DNA of 7,763 bases from Lentzea sp. (GCA_030146905.1 JASLAV010001164.1:1-7763); one strand, 5' to 3'. Shown: positions 1 to 6,993, counted from the first letter of the stretch. The notes: generated by a model not told the origin, from the letters alone. Numbers and translations are program-made.

Positions 1-1152
1 CCGGCCGCCGGGCTGACGGTGCTGGTGGCGGACGCCGTGGGACGGCACGGGATCCAGGCCCTGGGCGTGATCGTCCTGGGTGCGGGGCTGCTGCAGGTGG
101 CGCTGGGCTTAGCCCGGTGCGGGCGGTGGTTCCGCGCGATCTCGCCGTCCGTGGTGCAGGGCATGCTCGCGGGCATCGGGCTCGTGCTCGTCCTCGGGCA
201 GCTCAAGCCGATCGTGGCGTCACCCGTCGCACTGGCGCTGGGCCTGCTCACGGTCGTGATCATGCTGTTGTGGCAGCGCACACCGCTGCGGGTCGTGCCG
301 GGAGTGCTGGTGGGTGTGGTCGTCTGCACCGCGGTGGCGGCGGTGTTCGCGTCCGAGGTCGACAAGATCGCGGTCGGCACGTTGTCGGCGGACGTGCACC
401 TGCCGGACCTGTCGTTGCTGGACACCGGGGTCATCGGCACCGCGGTGGTGTTCGCGCTGGTGGCGTCCGCGGAGAGCATGTTCAGCGCCGCCGCCGTCGA
501 CCGCATGCACGACGGTCCGCGCACGCGGTACAACAAGGAGCTGGTCGCCCAGGGCGTCGGCAACACGATCTGCGGCCTGCTCGGCGCGCTGCCCATGACG
601 GCGGTCATCGTGCGCAGCTCGGCGAACGTGGCCGCCGGGGCGCGCACCCGTGCCGCCAGGGTGCTGCACGGCGTGTGGTTGCTGGTGTTCGTGGTGCTGG
701 CGCCGGGGCTGCTGACGTTGATCCCGGTCGCCGTGCTCGCGGCGGTCCTGGTGCACGCGGGGTGGAAGCTGCTCGGTCTGCAGCAGCTGGCCGTGCTGTG
801 GCGCAAGGACAAGGCCGAGGGCGCGGTGCTCGTGCTGACCGCGGGCCTCATCGTCGCCACGGACCTGCTGACCGGCACGCTGGTCGGGCTGCTGGCGGCG
901 GTCGTGAAGACGGCGTGGGACGTGTCCCGGCTGTCGGTGGACGTGACGCCGGACGGGGTCGCGTTGCGCGGCAACGCGACGTTCCTGCGGCTCCCCAGGC
1001 TGCTGGACGAGCTGGAGCGGGTCGACCGCGAGCACGTCCGGATGGACCTGAGCGGGGTCCGGCACCTCGACCGCGCCTGCGGACAGGCCATCGACCAGTG
1101 GGTCGACGAGTCCCGCAGGGCCGGCAGGACGGTCGAGCTGGTCGGGAGGTAG
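1..1152 (+). CDS. SulP family inorganic anion transporter, 5' end outside the window
   Basis: This is the C-terminal 383 codons of a SulP/SLC26-type membrane transporter, which moves sulfate, bicarbonate or a similar anion; the substrate cannot be told from sequence. The frame is open from base 1, reading PAAGLTVLVAD, which resembles the conserved glycine-rich segment before TM3 in SulP proteins. The GTG at 19 is therefore internal, not the start. Several strongly hydrophobic segments follow. The family's conserved core is present: an AESMFSAAAVDRM segment near 470-508, KELVAQGVGN near 535-564 and VRSSANVAAGART near 607-648. The last ~70 residues (about 940-1149) form a short STAS-like domain with DLSGVRHLDRACGQAI. 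Arg-Ala-Cys stands where classical anti-sigma antagonist STAS domains carry the phosphorylated serine, so phosphoregulation of that kind is unlikely. The protein ends after STAS, so there is no fused carbonic anhydrase as in some relatives. Confidence 0.9.
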   Translation, partial: PAAGLTVLVADAVGRHGIQALGVIVLGAGLLQVALGLARCGRWFRAISPSVVQGMLAGIGLVLVLGQLKPIVASPVALALGLLTVVIMLLWQRTPLRVVPGVLVGVVVCTAVAAVFASEVDKIAVGTLSADVHLPDLSLLDTGVIGTAVVFALVASAESMFSAAAVDRMHDGPRTRYNKELVAQGVGNTICGLLGALPMTAVIVRSSANVAAGARTRAARVLHGVWLLVFVVLAPGLLTLIPVAVLAAVLVHAGWKLLGLQQLAVLWRKDKAEGAVLVLTAGLIVATDLLTGTLVGLLAAVVKTAWDVSRLSVDVTPDGVALRGNATFLRLPRLLDELERVDREHVRMDLSGVRHLDRACGQAIDQWVDESRRAGRTVELVGR

Positions 1153-1157
1153 ACGAG

Positions 1158-1186
1158 GGCGCCGCGGCCGTGCGGGCCGCGGCGCC
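1158..1186 (+). terminator. Stem-loop terminator after the SulP gene
   Basis: A perfect 12-bp inverted repeat (left arm GGCGCCGCGGCC at 1158-1169, right arm 1175-1186) encloses a 5-base loop. It starts 5 bases after the SulP stop codon. There is no T-tract, which is common for actinobacterial terminators. It insulates the SulP transcript from the nuclease gene, so the latter probably has its own promoter within 1187-1300. I could not identify convincing -10 and -35 boxes there. Confidence 0.75.
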
Positions 1187-1292
1187 ACGACCCCGCGGGA
1201 AACCGGCCGGGAAGTCCTGGTGAACACTGGGCCGTTCGGGTGCACGCGGCTAACGGTCCTGTGAGATGTGTCGACCCTGCAGGTGAACCAGT

Positions 1293-1298
1293 AGGGGG
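1293..1298 (+). promoter_or_regulatory. Shine-Dalgarno sequence of the nuclease gene
   Basis: AGGGGG lies 9 bases before the ATG at 1308. This is good spacing for a ribosome binding site, and it fixes that ATG as the nuclease start. Confidence 0.7.
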
Positions 1299-1307
1299 CG
1301 ACGACAC

Positions 1308-2132
1308 ATGACCAGCACAGCCGTGAAGACCGGTTTCGACGCGGAGTTCCTCGGCACGGCCGCCGGGATCCCGGTCCTGACCGAGTCGGGAGCAGCCGAC
1401 GCGGTCGAGCTGGACGGCTCGACCACGATCGACTACACGCACTTCTCGCTCGCGATGAGCAAGTCGCGCAAGTTCGCGATCTGGGTCGCGTGGAACATCG
1501 ACGGCGGCGAGATGAAGGCGCTGAGCCGCAACAACATCCCGTTCGTCAAGGATCCCCGCGTCCCGGCGGAGTTCCAGGTGGGCGACGAGCTCTACCGCGA
1601 CAACAGGCTCGACCGCGGCCACCTCGCACGCCGCGCCGACCTGTGCTGGGGACCGAAGTCCGAGGCGCAGAAGGCCAACAGGGACTCGTTCTTCTTCACG
1701 AACATCACGCCGCAGATGGACGACTTCAACCAGAGCACGAAGCAGGGGATCTGGGGCAGGCTCGAAGACGCGGCGCTCGCCGACGTCGACGTCGAGAACC
1801 TCAGGGTCAGCGTCTACGGCGGTCCGGTGTTCAACGCCGACGACAGGGTGTTCCGCGGCGTCGCGATCCCTCGCGAGTTCTACAAGGCGATCGCGTTCGT
1901 GGTGGACGGCGAGCTGCGCTGCAGCGCGTTCCTGCTCACGCAGAACATCGTCCTGGCAGAGGCTCTCGACCTGGACGAGTTCCGCGTGTTCCAGGTGTCG
2001 CTGGCCGAGCTGGAGAAGCGCACGAGCTTCACCTTCCCGGCGCAGCTGCACGCCGCCGACACCGCGTCCGTCCAGCTGCTCGGCGAGTCCGAGCGCAAGC
2101 CGCTGGACAGCCTGTCCGACATCAGGTGGTGA
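1308..2132 (+). CDS. DNA/RNA non-specific endonuclease (NUC1/EndoG-like), cytoplasmic
   Basis: A complete 274-aa nuclease of the beta-beta-alpha-Me DNA/RNA non-specific family (Serratia nuclease, NucA, EndoG), which cuts single- and double-stranded DNA and RNA using one Mg ion. The catalytic signature is intact: LDRGH at 101-105 with general-base His105, then FFFTNITPQ at 128-136, and FNQ with Asn141, equivalent to the metal-ligand Asn of EndoG. These are followed by W149 and E153 of the WGRLE segment. The N-terminus (MTSTAVKTGFDAEFLG) has no hydrophobic signal peptide, unlike secreted members, so the enzyme should stay inside the cell. No inhibitor gene resembling NuiA is next to it. The ATG is supported by AGGGGG 9 bases upstream. 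Its last 11 bases overlap the end of the convergent NACHT gene, leaving no room for a terminator between them. Housekeeping nucleic-acid salvage, a toxin-like effector or a defence effector are all possible; the position beside a NACHT gene makes the last attractive but unproven. Confidence 0.92.
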   Translation: MTSTAVKTGFDAEFLGTAAGIPVLTESGAADAVELDGSTTIDYTHFSLAMSKSRKFAIWVAWNIDGGEMKALSRNNIPFVKDPRVPAEFQVGDELYRDNRLDRGHLARRADLCWGPKSEAQKANRDSFFFTNITPQMDDFNQSTKQGIWGRLEDAALADVDVENLRVSVYGGPVFNADDRVFRGVAIPREFYKAIAFVVDGELRCSAFLLTQNIVLAEALDLDEFRVFQVSLAELEKRTSFTFPAQLHAADTASVQLLGESERKPLDSLSDIRW

Positions 2133-4986
2133 CGCGCACGCCGGGCAGCAGCTGACGCAGTTCCTCCAGCCGGGACAACGACTCCGGCTGGTGCACGACG
2201 AGGTGGTCCAACGCCGGCAGCGCGCGCACGTCGTCCGCCGACGGCAACCCGAACACCTCCAGCGTCGTGATGGTCGGCCACCGCTCCAGCCCCGCCAGCG
2301 AGTAGGGCGGGCGGTGGTCGATCGCCAGCTCGCGCAACGCGGGCAGCGGTGGCAGCGTCGCCAGCCCGTCGTCGGTCGCCGAGTCGCGGATCTGCAGGCG
2401 GCGCACCGACCCGCCCTCCAGCGACTCCAGGTCCACGCGGCTGAAGTGCAGGTGCAGCTCGTCCAGGTCCTTCACCGGCGACAGGTCGATCCGCCCGAGC
2501 GGACGGCAGCGGCTCAGGTGCAGCTCCCGCAACGACCGGGACAGCACCAGTGGCGCGAGGTCGCGCATGACCTCGTTCTGCCACAGCTCCAGCCGATGCA
2601 GCGACGGCATCGCGCCCAGCGGGTCCAGCGGGTTGATGTTGCCGATGCACCGCACGTACCGCAGCTTCTCCAAGTGCATGATGAACTGGATCCGGTGCCA
2701 CCCGCGCACGTCCACGCGCCGGTCGCCGAAGTCCACCTTGGACAGCACGGTCTTGGCGTACTTCTCCGCGTCCGGCGTGTTCCGCCACGCCCGCAGCAGT
2801 TCGTCGATGACCATCGTGTGGTCCACGGCCACGAACTCCGCGATCCGCTCCCACGCGGCCTCGCCGCCGATGTTGGCCAGCGTCCGCACGATGTACGCGG
2901 CCTCCTCGGCCGCCTCCGGGCCCGGCAGCAGGTCGACCACGAACGACCCGGCCTCGGCCAGCGCGTCCGCGTGCGCGAAGCTCTTCGGCGGGATCAGCGA
3001 GGCGGCTGCCTGCGTCACCTGCGCCCGTGCCGCCTCGGGCTCGATCACGTCCGCCTGCTCCAGGCACGCCAGCGCGAGCAGCCGCAGCTTGTCCCGTCCG
3101 CGCTCGTCCTTGCGCGTGTCGTCGTTGCCCGCCAACAGGTCCATCAGCACGCGGGCGCGTTCGCGCGGCCGTGCGTGCGCGACGGCCATCACCACGACGT
3201 CGTGCCATTCGTCGAGATGTGCCCTGTCCACCAACAGGTTCAGGTCACCGGCGTCGACGACCTCCTTGGCCGCCAGGTAGTCGCGGAACGTCCGGTGCAC
3301 GAACTGCACCCGCTCCTGTGACGCCTCACGCAGCAGCCCCGCGCGTTCGAGCAACCGCTGCATCGCGTCGTCCGGGTCGATCTCGTGCGACCGCAGCCCG
3401 CGCATCGCGTTGCCGAGCCGGTGCACGGCCTCCTCGCGCGGCACCATCAGCTCCCGGTTGCGCACCAGCGAGTACGCGAACCGCTGCAGCAGGACGAGCT
3501 GCTCCTCCTTGGAGAACGACGGCAGCGCCAGCCCCCGGTCCTCGTCCCACCGCACCAGCAGCAGGTCCAGCGCGGCCTCGTACAGCGACCGCCGGTCCCG
3601 CGGCAGGTGCATGTTCCGGTCCTGGTGCAACGCGCACAGCAGCCCGGCCAGCAACGGGCTCGACGCGAGCCGCCGCAGGTCCGGCCGCTTCGCCAGCGTT
3701 CCCACCAGCCGTGACTCGCACTCCGTCAGCCACACCCGCGCGTCCCTCGTGAGCCCAGGCTCGTCGCGGGCCGCCGTGTGCCACGCCTCCACGAAGTCGC
3801 GCACACCCTTGTCGCTCAACGGCAACAGGTCGAACGCCGCGAAGCCGACGTCCTCCAGCCAGTCCTCCGGCACCGCGGCGGGACGGGTCGTGACGGCGTA
3901 GCGGGCCTGCGGGTAGGCGTTCACGAGCTGTTCGAGCCACACCCGTGCCTCGGCGCGGCGCTCCGACACCAGCTCGTCCACGCCGTCGACGAGGACCACC
4001 GCGCGCCCTTCCCTGAGCCGCGCGGTGACCCACCCCGGCGGCTTCTCCTCCTCGATCATCGAGGCGGTCGACGAGATGAACTCCTCGGGTTTCGGCAGCG
4101 CCGGGTACTGCCGCAGCGGAACGAAGAACGGCACCAGCCCGAGCCACTCGTTGCCCGACGTCCGCGTCTCGCCCAGCGCGTTCATCGCGAGCCAGCGCAG
4201 GAACGTCGTCTTGCCCGCCCCCGCACCGCCCCTGATCAGCACACGGGGTGTGTCCGCCAGCGCCGCCGCCACCGGCAGCCCTGCGCCGGTCAGCTCGTCG
4301 GTGTCACCGACCCGTGCCACCGCCAGCGACACGTACGAGGTGTCGAACGACTGCCGCCGCGGCGCCCGCCCGCGCGACACCCCGAACATCTCCAGTCCGC
4401 CCAGCGAGTGCGCGACCTGGTCGGCGTAACGGTCCTCGAAGTCCCGGTGCGATGCGGTCAGCGCCAGTTGCTGCTGGTCCGCGAGGCGCGCCACGGCGTC
4501 CGCGGTCGCCTTGCCGATCCGGAACGTCTCGACCGCGAGCCGCCGCGCGTACTCCGGTTGCGACCACACCAGCTCGACCACGGCGACGCAGACCCTCGTC
4601 AGCAACGCGTCGTAGACGGCCGTCGCGTGGTCGGACAGGCCCGCCGCACGCCGGATCTTCTGCGACTTGGACATCACGTGGGCGCGCAAGGACTCCGGCG
4701 TCAGCATCACCCGCAGCGCCTCGTCGTCGCGCAACGGCAGCGAGGCCTCGATGGACTCGCGCACCGCGTCCACGGCGGCCTGCCACTCGTGCTGCTCGAC
4801 GGTGCTCAGCTCACCGCGGGCGAGCTCGCCGGACACCCGCTCGACCAGCGGTCCCGGCCTGGTCAGCTCGCGCCGGCGCAACTTGTCCCTGGTGCCCTTG
4901 TGCACGACGTCGAAGAGACCGAGCAGCACGCGCTCCAGCACGGTCTCCAGCACCATCAGCAGTCCGGCGGAAAACGGGTCGGCCAC
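2122..4986 (-). CDS. NACHT NTPase with C-terminal leucine-rich repeats (bacterial NLR-like protein)
   Basis: A 954-aa STAND-class NTPase with the domain order of animal NLRs. Residues 1-240 are mostly helical and resemble the NACHT N-terminal helical (NNH-type) domains of actinobacterial NACHT proteins, ending in a FGV..RR.SFDTSYVSLAV segment (201-223). The NACHT domain follows: Walker A GGAGAGKTT (253-261, Lys259), Walker B VVLVDGVDEL (330-339, Asp334, acidic Asp337/Glu338) and a sensor-like TTRP at 366-369. The winged-helix end carries FVHRTFRDYLAA (562-573), a typical NACHT-family motif. A helical linker (about 580-760) leads to about eight LxxLxL repeats (775-954). Family knowledge: bacterial NACHT proteins sense phage and trigger abortive responses. 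The ligand-sensing part is presumably the LRR. No catalytic effector domain is recognisable at the N-terminus, so killing may depend on the N-terminal helices or a partner. The start is GTG; ATG at 4956 is an alternative, and neither has a strong Shine-Dalgarno. The stop lies inside the nuclease gene. Confidence 0.9.
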   Translation of the reverse strand: MADPFSAGLLMVLETVLERVLLGLFDVVHKGTRDKLRRRELTRPGPLVERVSGELARGELSTVEQHEWQAAVDAVRESIEASLPLRDDEALRVMLTPESLRAHVMSKSQKIRRAAGLSDHATAVYDALLTRVCVAVVELVWSQPEYARRLAVETFRIGKATADAVARLADQQQLALTASHRDFEDRYADQVAHSLGGLEMFGVSRGRAPRRQSFDTSYVSLAVARVGDTDELTGAGLPVAAALADTPRVLIRGGAGAGKTTFLRWLAMNALGETRTSGNEWLGLVPFFVPLRQYPALPKPEEFISSTASMIEEEKPPGWVTARLREGRAVVLVDGVDELVSERRAEARVWLEQLVNAYPQARYAVTTRPAAVPEDWLEDVGFAAFDLLPLSDKGVRDFVEAWHTAARDEPGLTRDARVWLTECESRLVGTLAKRPDLRRLASSPLLAGLLCALHQDRNMHLPRDRRSLYEAALDLLLVRWDEDRGLALPSFSKEEQLVLLQRFAYSLVRNRELMVPREEAVHRLGNAMRGLRSHEIDPDDAMQRLLERAGLLREASQERVQFVHRTFRDYLAAKEVVDAGDLNLLVDRAHLDEWHDVVVMAVAHARPRERARVLMDLLAGNDDTRKDERGRDKLRLLALACLEQADVIEPEAARAQVTQAAASLIPPKSFAHADALAEAGSFVVDLLPGPEAAEEAAYIVRTLANIGGEAAWERIAEFVAVDHTMVIDELLRAWRNTPDAEKYAKTVLSKVDFGDRRVDVRGWHRIQFIMHLEKLRYVRCIGNINPLDPLGAMPSLHRLELWQNEVMRDLAPLVLSRSLRELHLSRCRPLGRIDLSPVKDLDELHLHFSRVDLESLEGGSVRRLQIRDSATDDGLATLPPLPALRELAIDHRPPYSLAGLERWPTITTLEVFGLPSADDVRALPALDHLVVHQPESLSRLEELRQLLPGVRVTT
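2125..2664 (-). repeat. Leucine-rich repeat region of the NACHT protein
   Basis: At the protein level, eight LxxLxL-type units begin at residues 775, 796, 819, 841, 861, 884, 906 and 926, spaced 20-23 residues apart (for example LHRLEL, LRELHL, LDELHL, LRELAI). This is the regular period of a leucine-rich repeat solenoid. It runs to the C-terminus with no capping domain that I can recognise. Confidence 0.75.
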
Positions 4987-5050
4987 ACGTCCAGTATCAG
5001 CGCGTGATCACCGGGGGCGCCGGCACTTCACCAGCTGTTCATCCCGGCCG
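4987..5050 (-). promoter_or_regulatory. 64-bp gap upstream of the NACHT gene, weak leaderless-type -10
   Basis: On the minus strand GATACT (4998-4993) sits 6 bases before the NACHT GTG, the distance expected for a leaderless transcript in actinobacteria. The first base departs from TAnnnT and I see no -35 box. The gap also lacks a strong terminator stem. The NACHT gene could equally be co-transcribed from the gene upstream. Confidence 0.25.
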
Positions 5051-6523
5051 TCACCGGGGCAGGACGACCTCGCGGACGTGGCCGATGTCGAACTCCCTGC
5101 TCGTGCCGTCCGCGCACTCCGCGCTCAGCACGCCTTCGAGGTGCTTGGTCGGGACGACCAGGTGCGACTCGGTCCTGCGCGGCCCGCTCGCGTACGTGAT
5201 CTCGACGGTGCTCCCGTCCACCAGCGCCGACGCCAGGAGCACCACCTCCGCGTCGCACAGGAAGACGTTCTGGTCGCGCAGCATCCGCACCGCGCCCGCC
5301 CTCGGCGTCCCCCGCCCGACGCTCGGCCGTTCCTGCTCCACCAGCCGGATGGCGAGCTGGGCGAGCTCCAGGTCGTCCAGCTCGGTCCGCCACCACCTGT
5401 CCTGGCGGCGTTCACCCCGTGCGGCCGCCCGCGGCCTCTCCTTCAGCTCCACGATGGACTGCTCGCCGTCGTCCACTCCGGTCGGCGCGTATCCCGCACG
5501 CCGCAACGCTCCCAGCGTCTCCGCCATCGGCCGCGCCGACGCCAGCACCGTCGGCGCGAGGAACCGCAGCTTCAGCGACGTCAGCCGCTTCGACGTGGAG
5601 ATCTCCCGCAACAACGCGGAATCCGAGGCCCGCACGCAGCTCTTCACGTCCGTGACCGTCAGGTGCCCGTGCCGCCGTGCCACGTCCCGCACCTGGTACT
5701 CGACCACCTGCGGCAACGGCGCCTCCGACACCGCCGCCAGCTTCGAGAGCACCGCGTCGGCCGATAAGCCGGTGTCCAGCGCCCGCCGCACCGACCCTGC
5801 GGACAGCCGCCACACCCGTGCGGTGTCGTTGTCCTCCAGGTCCGCCACCAGGTTGAGCGCCGCGCTCAGCTCCGGCGACGGCAGCCCGTTCACGACCGCC
5901 GTCATGTCCGTCTGGAAGGCGGCCTTCTCCGTCGCCGCCGGCATCAGCTCCGCGGCGGCCGCCTCGACGTCGCCGTCGTCCAGCACGGCGACGCCCAGCC
6001 GCGTCAGCGCGCCGCCGGCCACCAGTCCCAGCGACTCCATCTCGCCGATCACCGCCGCGGTCGCACGCGCGTCGTGCACCGCGGGACGTTCCCAGACGAG
6101 GTCGTCGACCAGCTCACCGGTGTCGACGAAGGCCTCGTCGGCGGAGAACCGCTCCAGCGTGCCGCGCCTCAACGCCAGCCCGGCGGCACCGGTGTAGTCG
6201 CGCAGCGCCGCCCGCGCCTGGTCGGGTTCCGGCCGCCAGTCCATCCGCCGCCAGGCCTCGACCAGCGCGGCCAGCCTGGCACCGGGCTGCGAGCCGAGCC
6301 AGCCGTCACCGTGCCTGGTCGGCAGCAGCCGCGACCGCTCGACGCCGAGCAGCTGGGCCTCGACCGCGAGCTCCAGCCACAACCGCAGCACGCCGTCGGA
6401 GACCCGCAACGCCCTGGCCACCCGCCGGATCTCCACGGTCGCCACACCACCGGTGTACCGAGCGTCGAACGCGTCCTGCTCGCAGTGGGCGATCAACCGC
6501 GCCACACCGTCCACAGTGGACAT
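5051..6523 (-). CDS. Helicase-associated domain protein, C-terminal portion
   Basis: This is the C-terminal part of an actinobacterial helicase-associated protein (Helicase_C_3, the XPB/Ssl2-like helicase DNA-binding type). Residue numbers count from the ATG at 6523. A helical, winged-helix-like segment (about 25-60, GGVATVEIRRVARALRVSD) is followed by a middle region. A Helicase_C_3-like block spans about 203-330, running from FQTDMTAVVNG through LPQVVEYQVRDVARRHG to LRFLAPTVLAS. The last ~75 residues have a WYL-like beta pattern. No helicase Walker motifs are present, so the protein itself is not expected to unwind DNA. The frame stays open upstream to a GTG at 6697, but that part is Arg/Gly/Pro-rich and unlike the family. 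The ATG at 6523 has no Shine-Dalgarno sequence, which argues against it being a true start and for a broken longer gene. The NACHT gene follows 64 bases downstream on the same strand. Confidence 0.7.
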   Translation of the reverse strand: MSTVDGVARLIAHCEQDAFDARYTGGVATVEIRRVARALRVSDGVLRLWLELAVEAQLLGVERSRLLPTRHGDGWLGSQPGARLAALVEAWRRMDWRPEPDQARAALRDYTGAAGLALRRGTLERFSADEAFVDTGELVDDLVWERPAVHDARATAAVIGEMESLGLVAGGALTRLGVAVLDDGDVEAAAAELMPAATEKAAFQTDMTAVVNGLPSPELSAALNLVADLEDNDTARVWRLSAGSVRRALDTGLSADAVLSKLAAVSEAPLPQVVEYQVRDVARRHGHLTVTDVKSCVRASDSALLREISTSKRLTSLKLRFLAPTVLASARPMAETLGALRRAGYAPTGVDDGEQSIVELKERPRAAARGERRQDRWWRTELDDLELAQLAIRLVEQERPSVGRGTPRAGAVRMLRDQNVFLCDAEVVLLASALVDGSTVEITYASGPRRTESHLVVPTKHLEGVLSAECADGTSREFDIGHVREVVLPR

Positions 6524-6954
6524 CGCAGGCACGACGGGCGAGATCTCCGAGGCCCTGCGCCTGCGCGGCGCACCCGGCCGCGGTTCGCCCCGCTCGCCCG
6601 CACCGAGTTCACCGCGATCAGCCGCGGCCCGTCCGGCCACGCCAGCGCCCGGTCCCTGAGCTGCCGAAAGGCGCGTTCGAAGTCGTGGAGAGCGCACCCC
6701 AGCTCGGCGCAGACCGTGTCGGCGGTGCCCGAGTTGCCCTGCGCGACGATCACGCCCAGCACGTCGAGCGCGCCCTGGTCCAGCGTGTCCTCCGCGGCGT
6801 GCACGGAGTCGGAGTCGGTGAGCTGCGTCGCGAGGTCCTTCAACGTCCGGAGGAAGCGGTCCGCCACGTCACGGCGGTGCATGAGGACTGTGGCCACCTC
6901 GTCCGGCCCGAGTTGGAGGAGCCAGGTCGCGAGCGCGTTGATACGGCGTGGCAT
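6493..6954 (-). CDS. Helicase-associated domain protein, N-terminal portion
   Basis: A 153-codon frame whose first ~118 residues match the start of actinobacterial helicase-associated proteins. It opens with MPRRINALATWLLQLGPDEV, continues with two helical segments including DTLDQGALDVLGVIV (57-71), and reaches FRQLRDRALAWPDGPRLIAV (96-115). After residue ~118 the sequence becomes Arg/Gly/Pro/Ser-rich and ends with an unrelated tail and a TGA at 6495-6493, as expected of out-of-frame reading past a frameshift. The ATG at 6954 is supported by a CATAAT -10-like box 7 bases upstream, which implies a leaderless mRNA. In the intact family this end precedes the central and Helicase_C_3 parts, which here lie in another frame. 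Confidence 0.65.
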   Translation of the reverse strand: MPRRINALATWLLQLGPDEVATVLMHRRDVADRFLRTLKDLATQLTDSDSVHAAEDTLDQGALDVLGVIVAQGNSGTADTVCAELGCALHDFERAFRQLRDRALAWPDGPRLIAVNSVRASGANRGRVRRAGAGPRRSRPSCLRCPLWTVWRG

Positions 6955-6961
6955 TCACCGG

Positions 6962-6988
6962 ATTATGGCCCCGGTTGTGTGTCCTCAA
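6962..6988 (-). promoter_or_regulatory. Leaderless-type promoter of the helicase-associated gene
   Basis: On the minus strand, CATAAT (6967-6962) matches the -10 consensus at five of six bases and ends 7 bases before the ATG at 6954. TTGAGG (6988-6983) is a possible -35 with a 15-base spacer, which is short. No separate Shine-Dalgarno exists, so transcription probably begins at or next to the A of the start codon. Confidence 0.5.
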
Positions 6989-6993
6989 ACGAA

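Larger units (their letters stand above)
5051..6954 (-). pseudogene. Helicase-associated (Helicase_C_3) family gene, split by a frameshift
   Basis: Two overlapping open frames on the minus strand encode the beginning and the end of one protein family. The N-terminal part reads well from 6954 to about 6601, and the C-terminal part from about 6553 to 5051. Between these points the translation turns into low-complexity Arg/Gly/Pro text in both frames. The downstream frame is reached by a net loss of one base modulo 3. From memory of the family (mycobacterial Rv0862c type, about 750 aa), a stretch of very roughly 100 residues expected between the two parts is absent. This suggests an out-of-frame deletion, not a single-base error. 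The gene is either a pseudogene, an assembly error, or two separately translated pieces. Confidence 0.65.

Noticed and set aside
220..1245. A minus-strand frame opposite the SulP gene
   Set aside because: His/Arg/Gln/Asp-rich antisense text; the plus frame has conserved SulP segments and membrane helices.
1219..1288. GGTGAAC present twice (1219-1225 and 1282-1288) upstream of the nuclease, plus the palindrome CCTGCAGG (1276-1283), as a possible operator
   Set aside because: A 7-base direct repeat and one 8-base palindrome in 155 GC-rich bases are too weak to claim a binding site without conservation data.
2191..5007. Other long plus-strand frames opposite the NACHT gene (2191-3321, 3778-5007)
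   Set aside because: Gln/Arg/His-rich compositions typical of the antisense of a GC-rich gene. The minus frame has a full set of NACHT motifs and LRR periodicity.
5008..5025. GC-rich stretch downstream of the helicase-associated stop as a terminator
   Set aside because: Only a 4-bp CCGG pairing can be drawn. There is no long stem comparable to the one at 1158-1186.
4248..6197. A long plus-strand open frame of 649 codons antisense to the NACHT and helicase-associated genes
   Set aside because: Its translation is Arg/Ala/Pro/Ser-rich low-complexity text with no recognisable domain, and it crosses two well-supported minus-strand genes. Very high GC makes such shadow frames long by chance.
6588..6591. 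Programmed ribosomal frameshifting at the GGGG run in the helicase-associated gene
   Set aside because: No X-XXY-YYZ heptamer in the upstream frame, and an expected internal segment seems missing as well, so mutation fits better.
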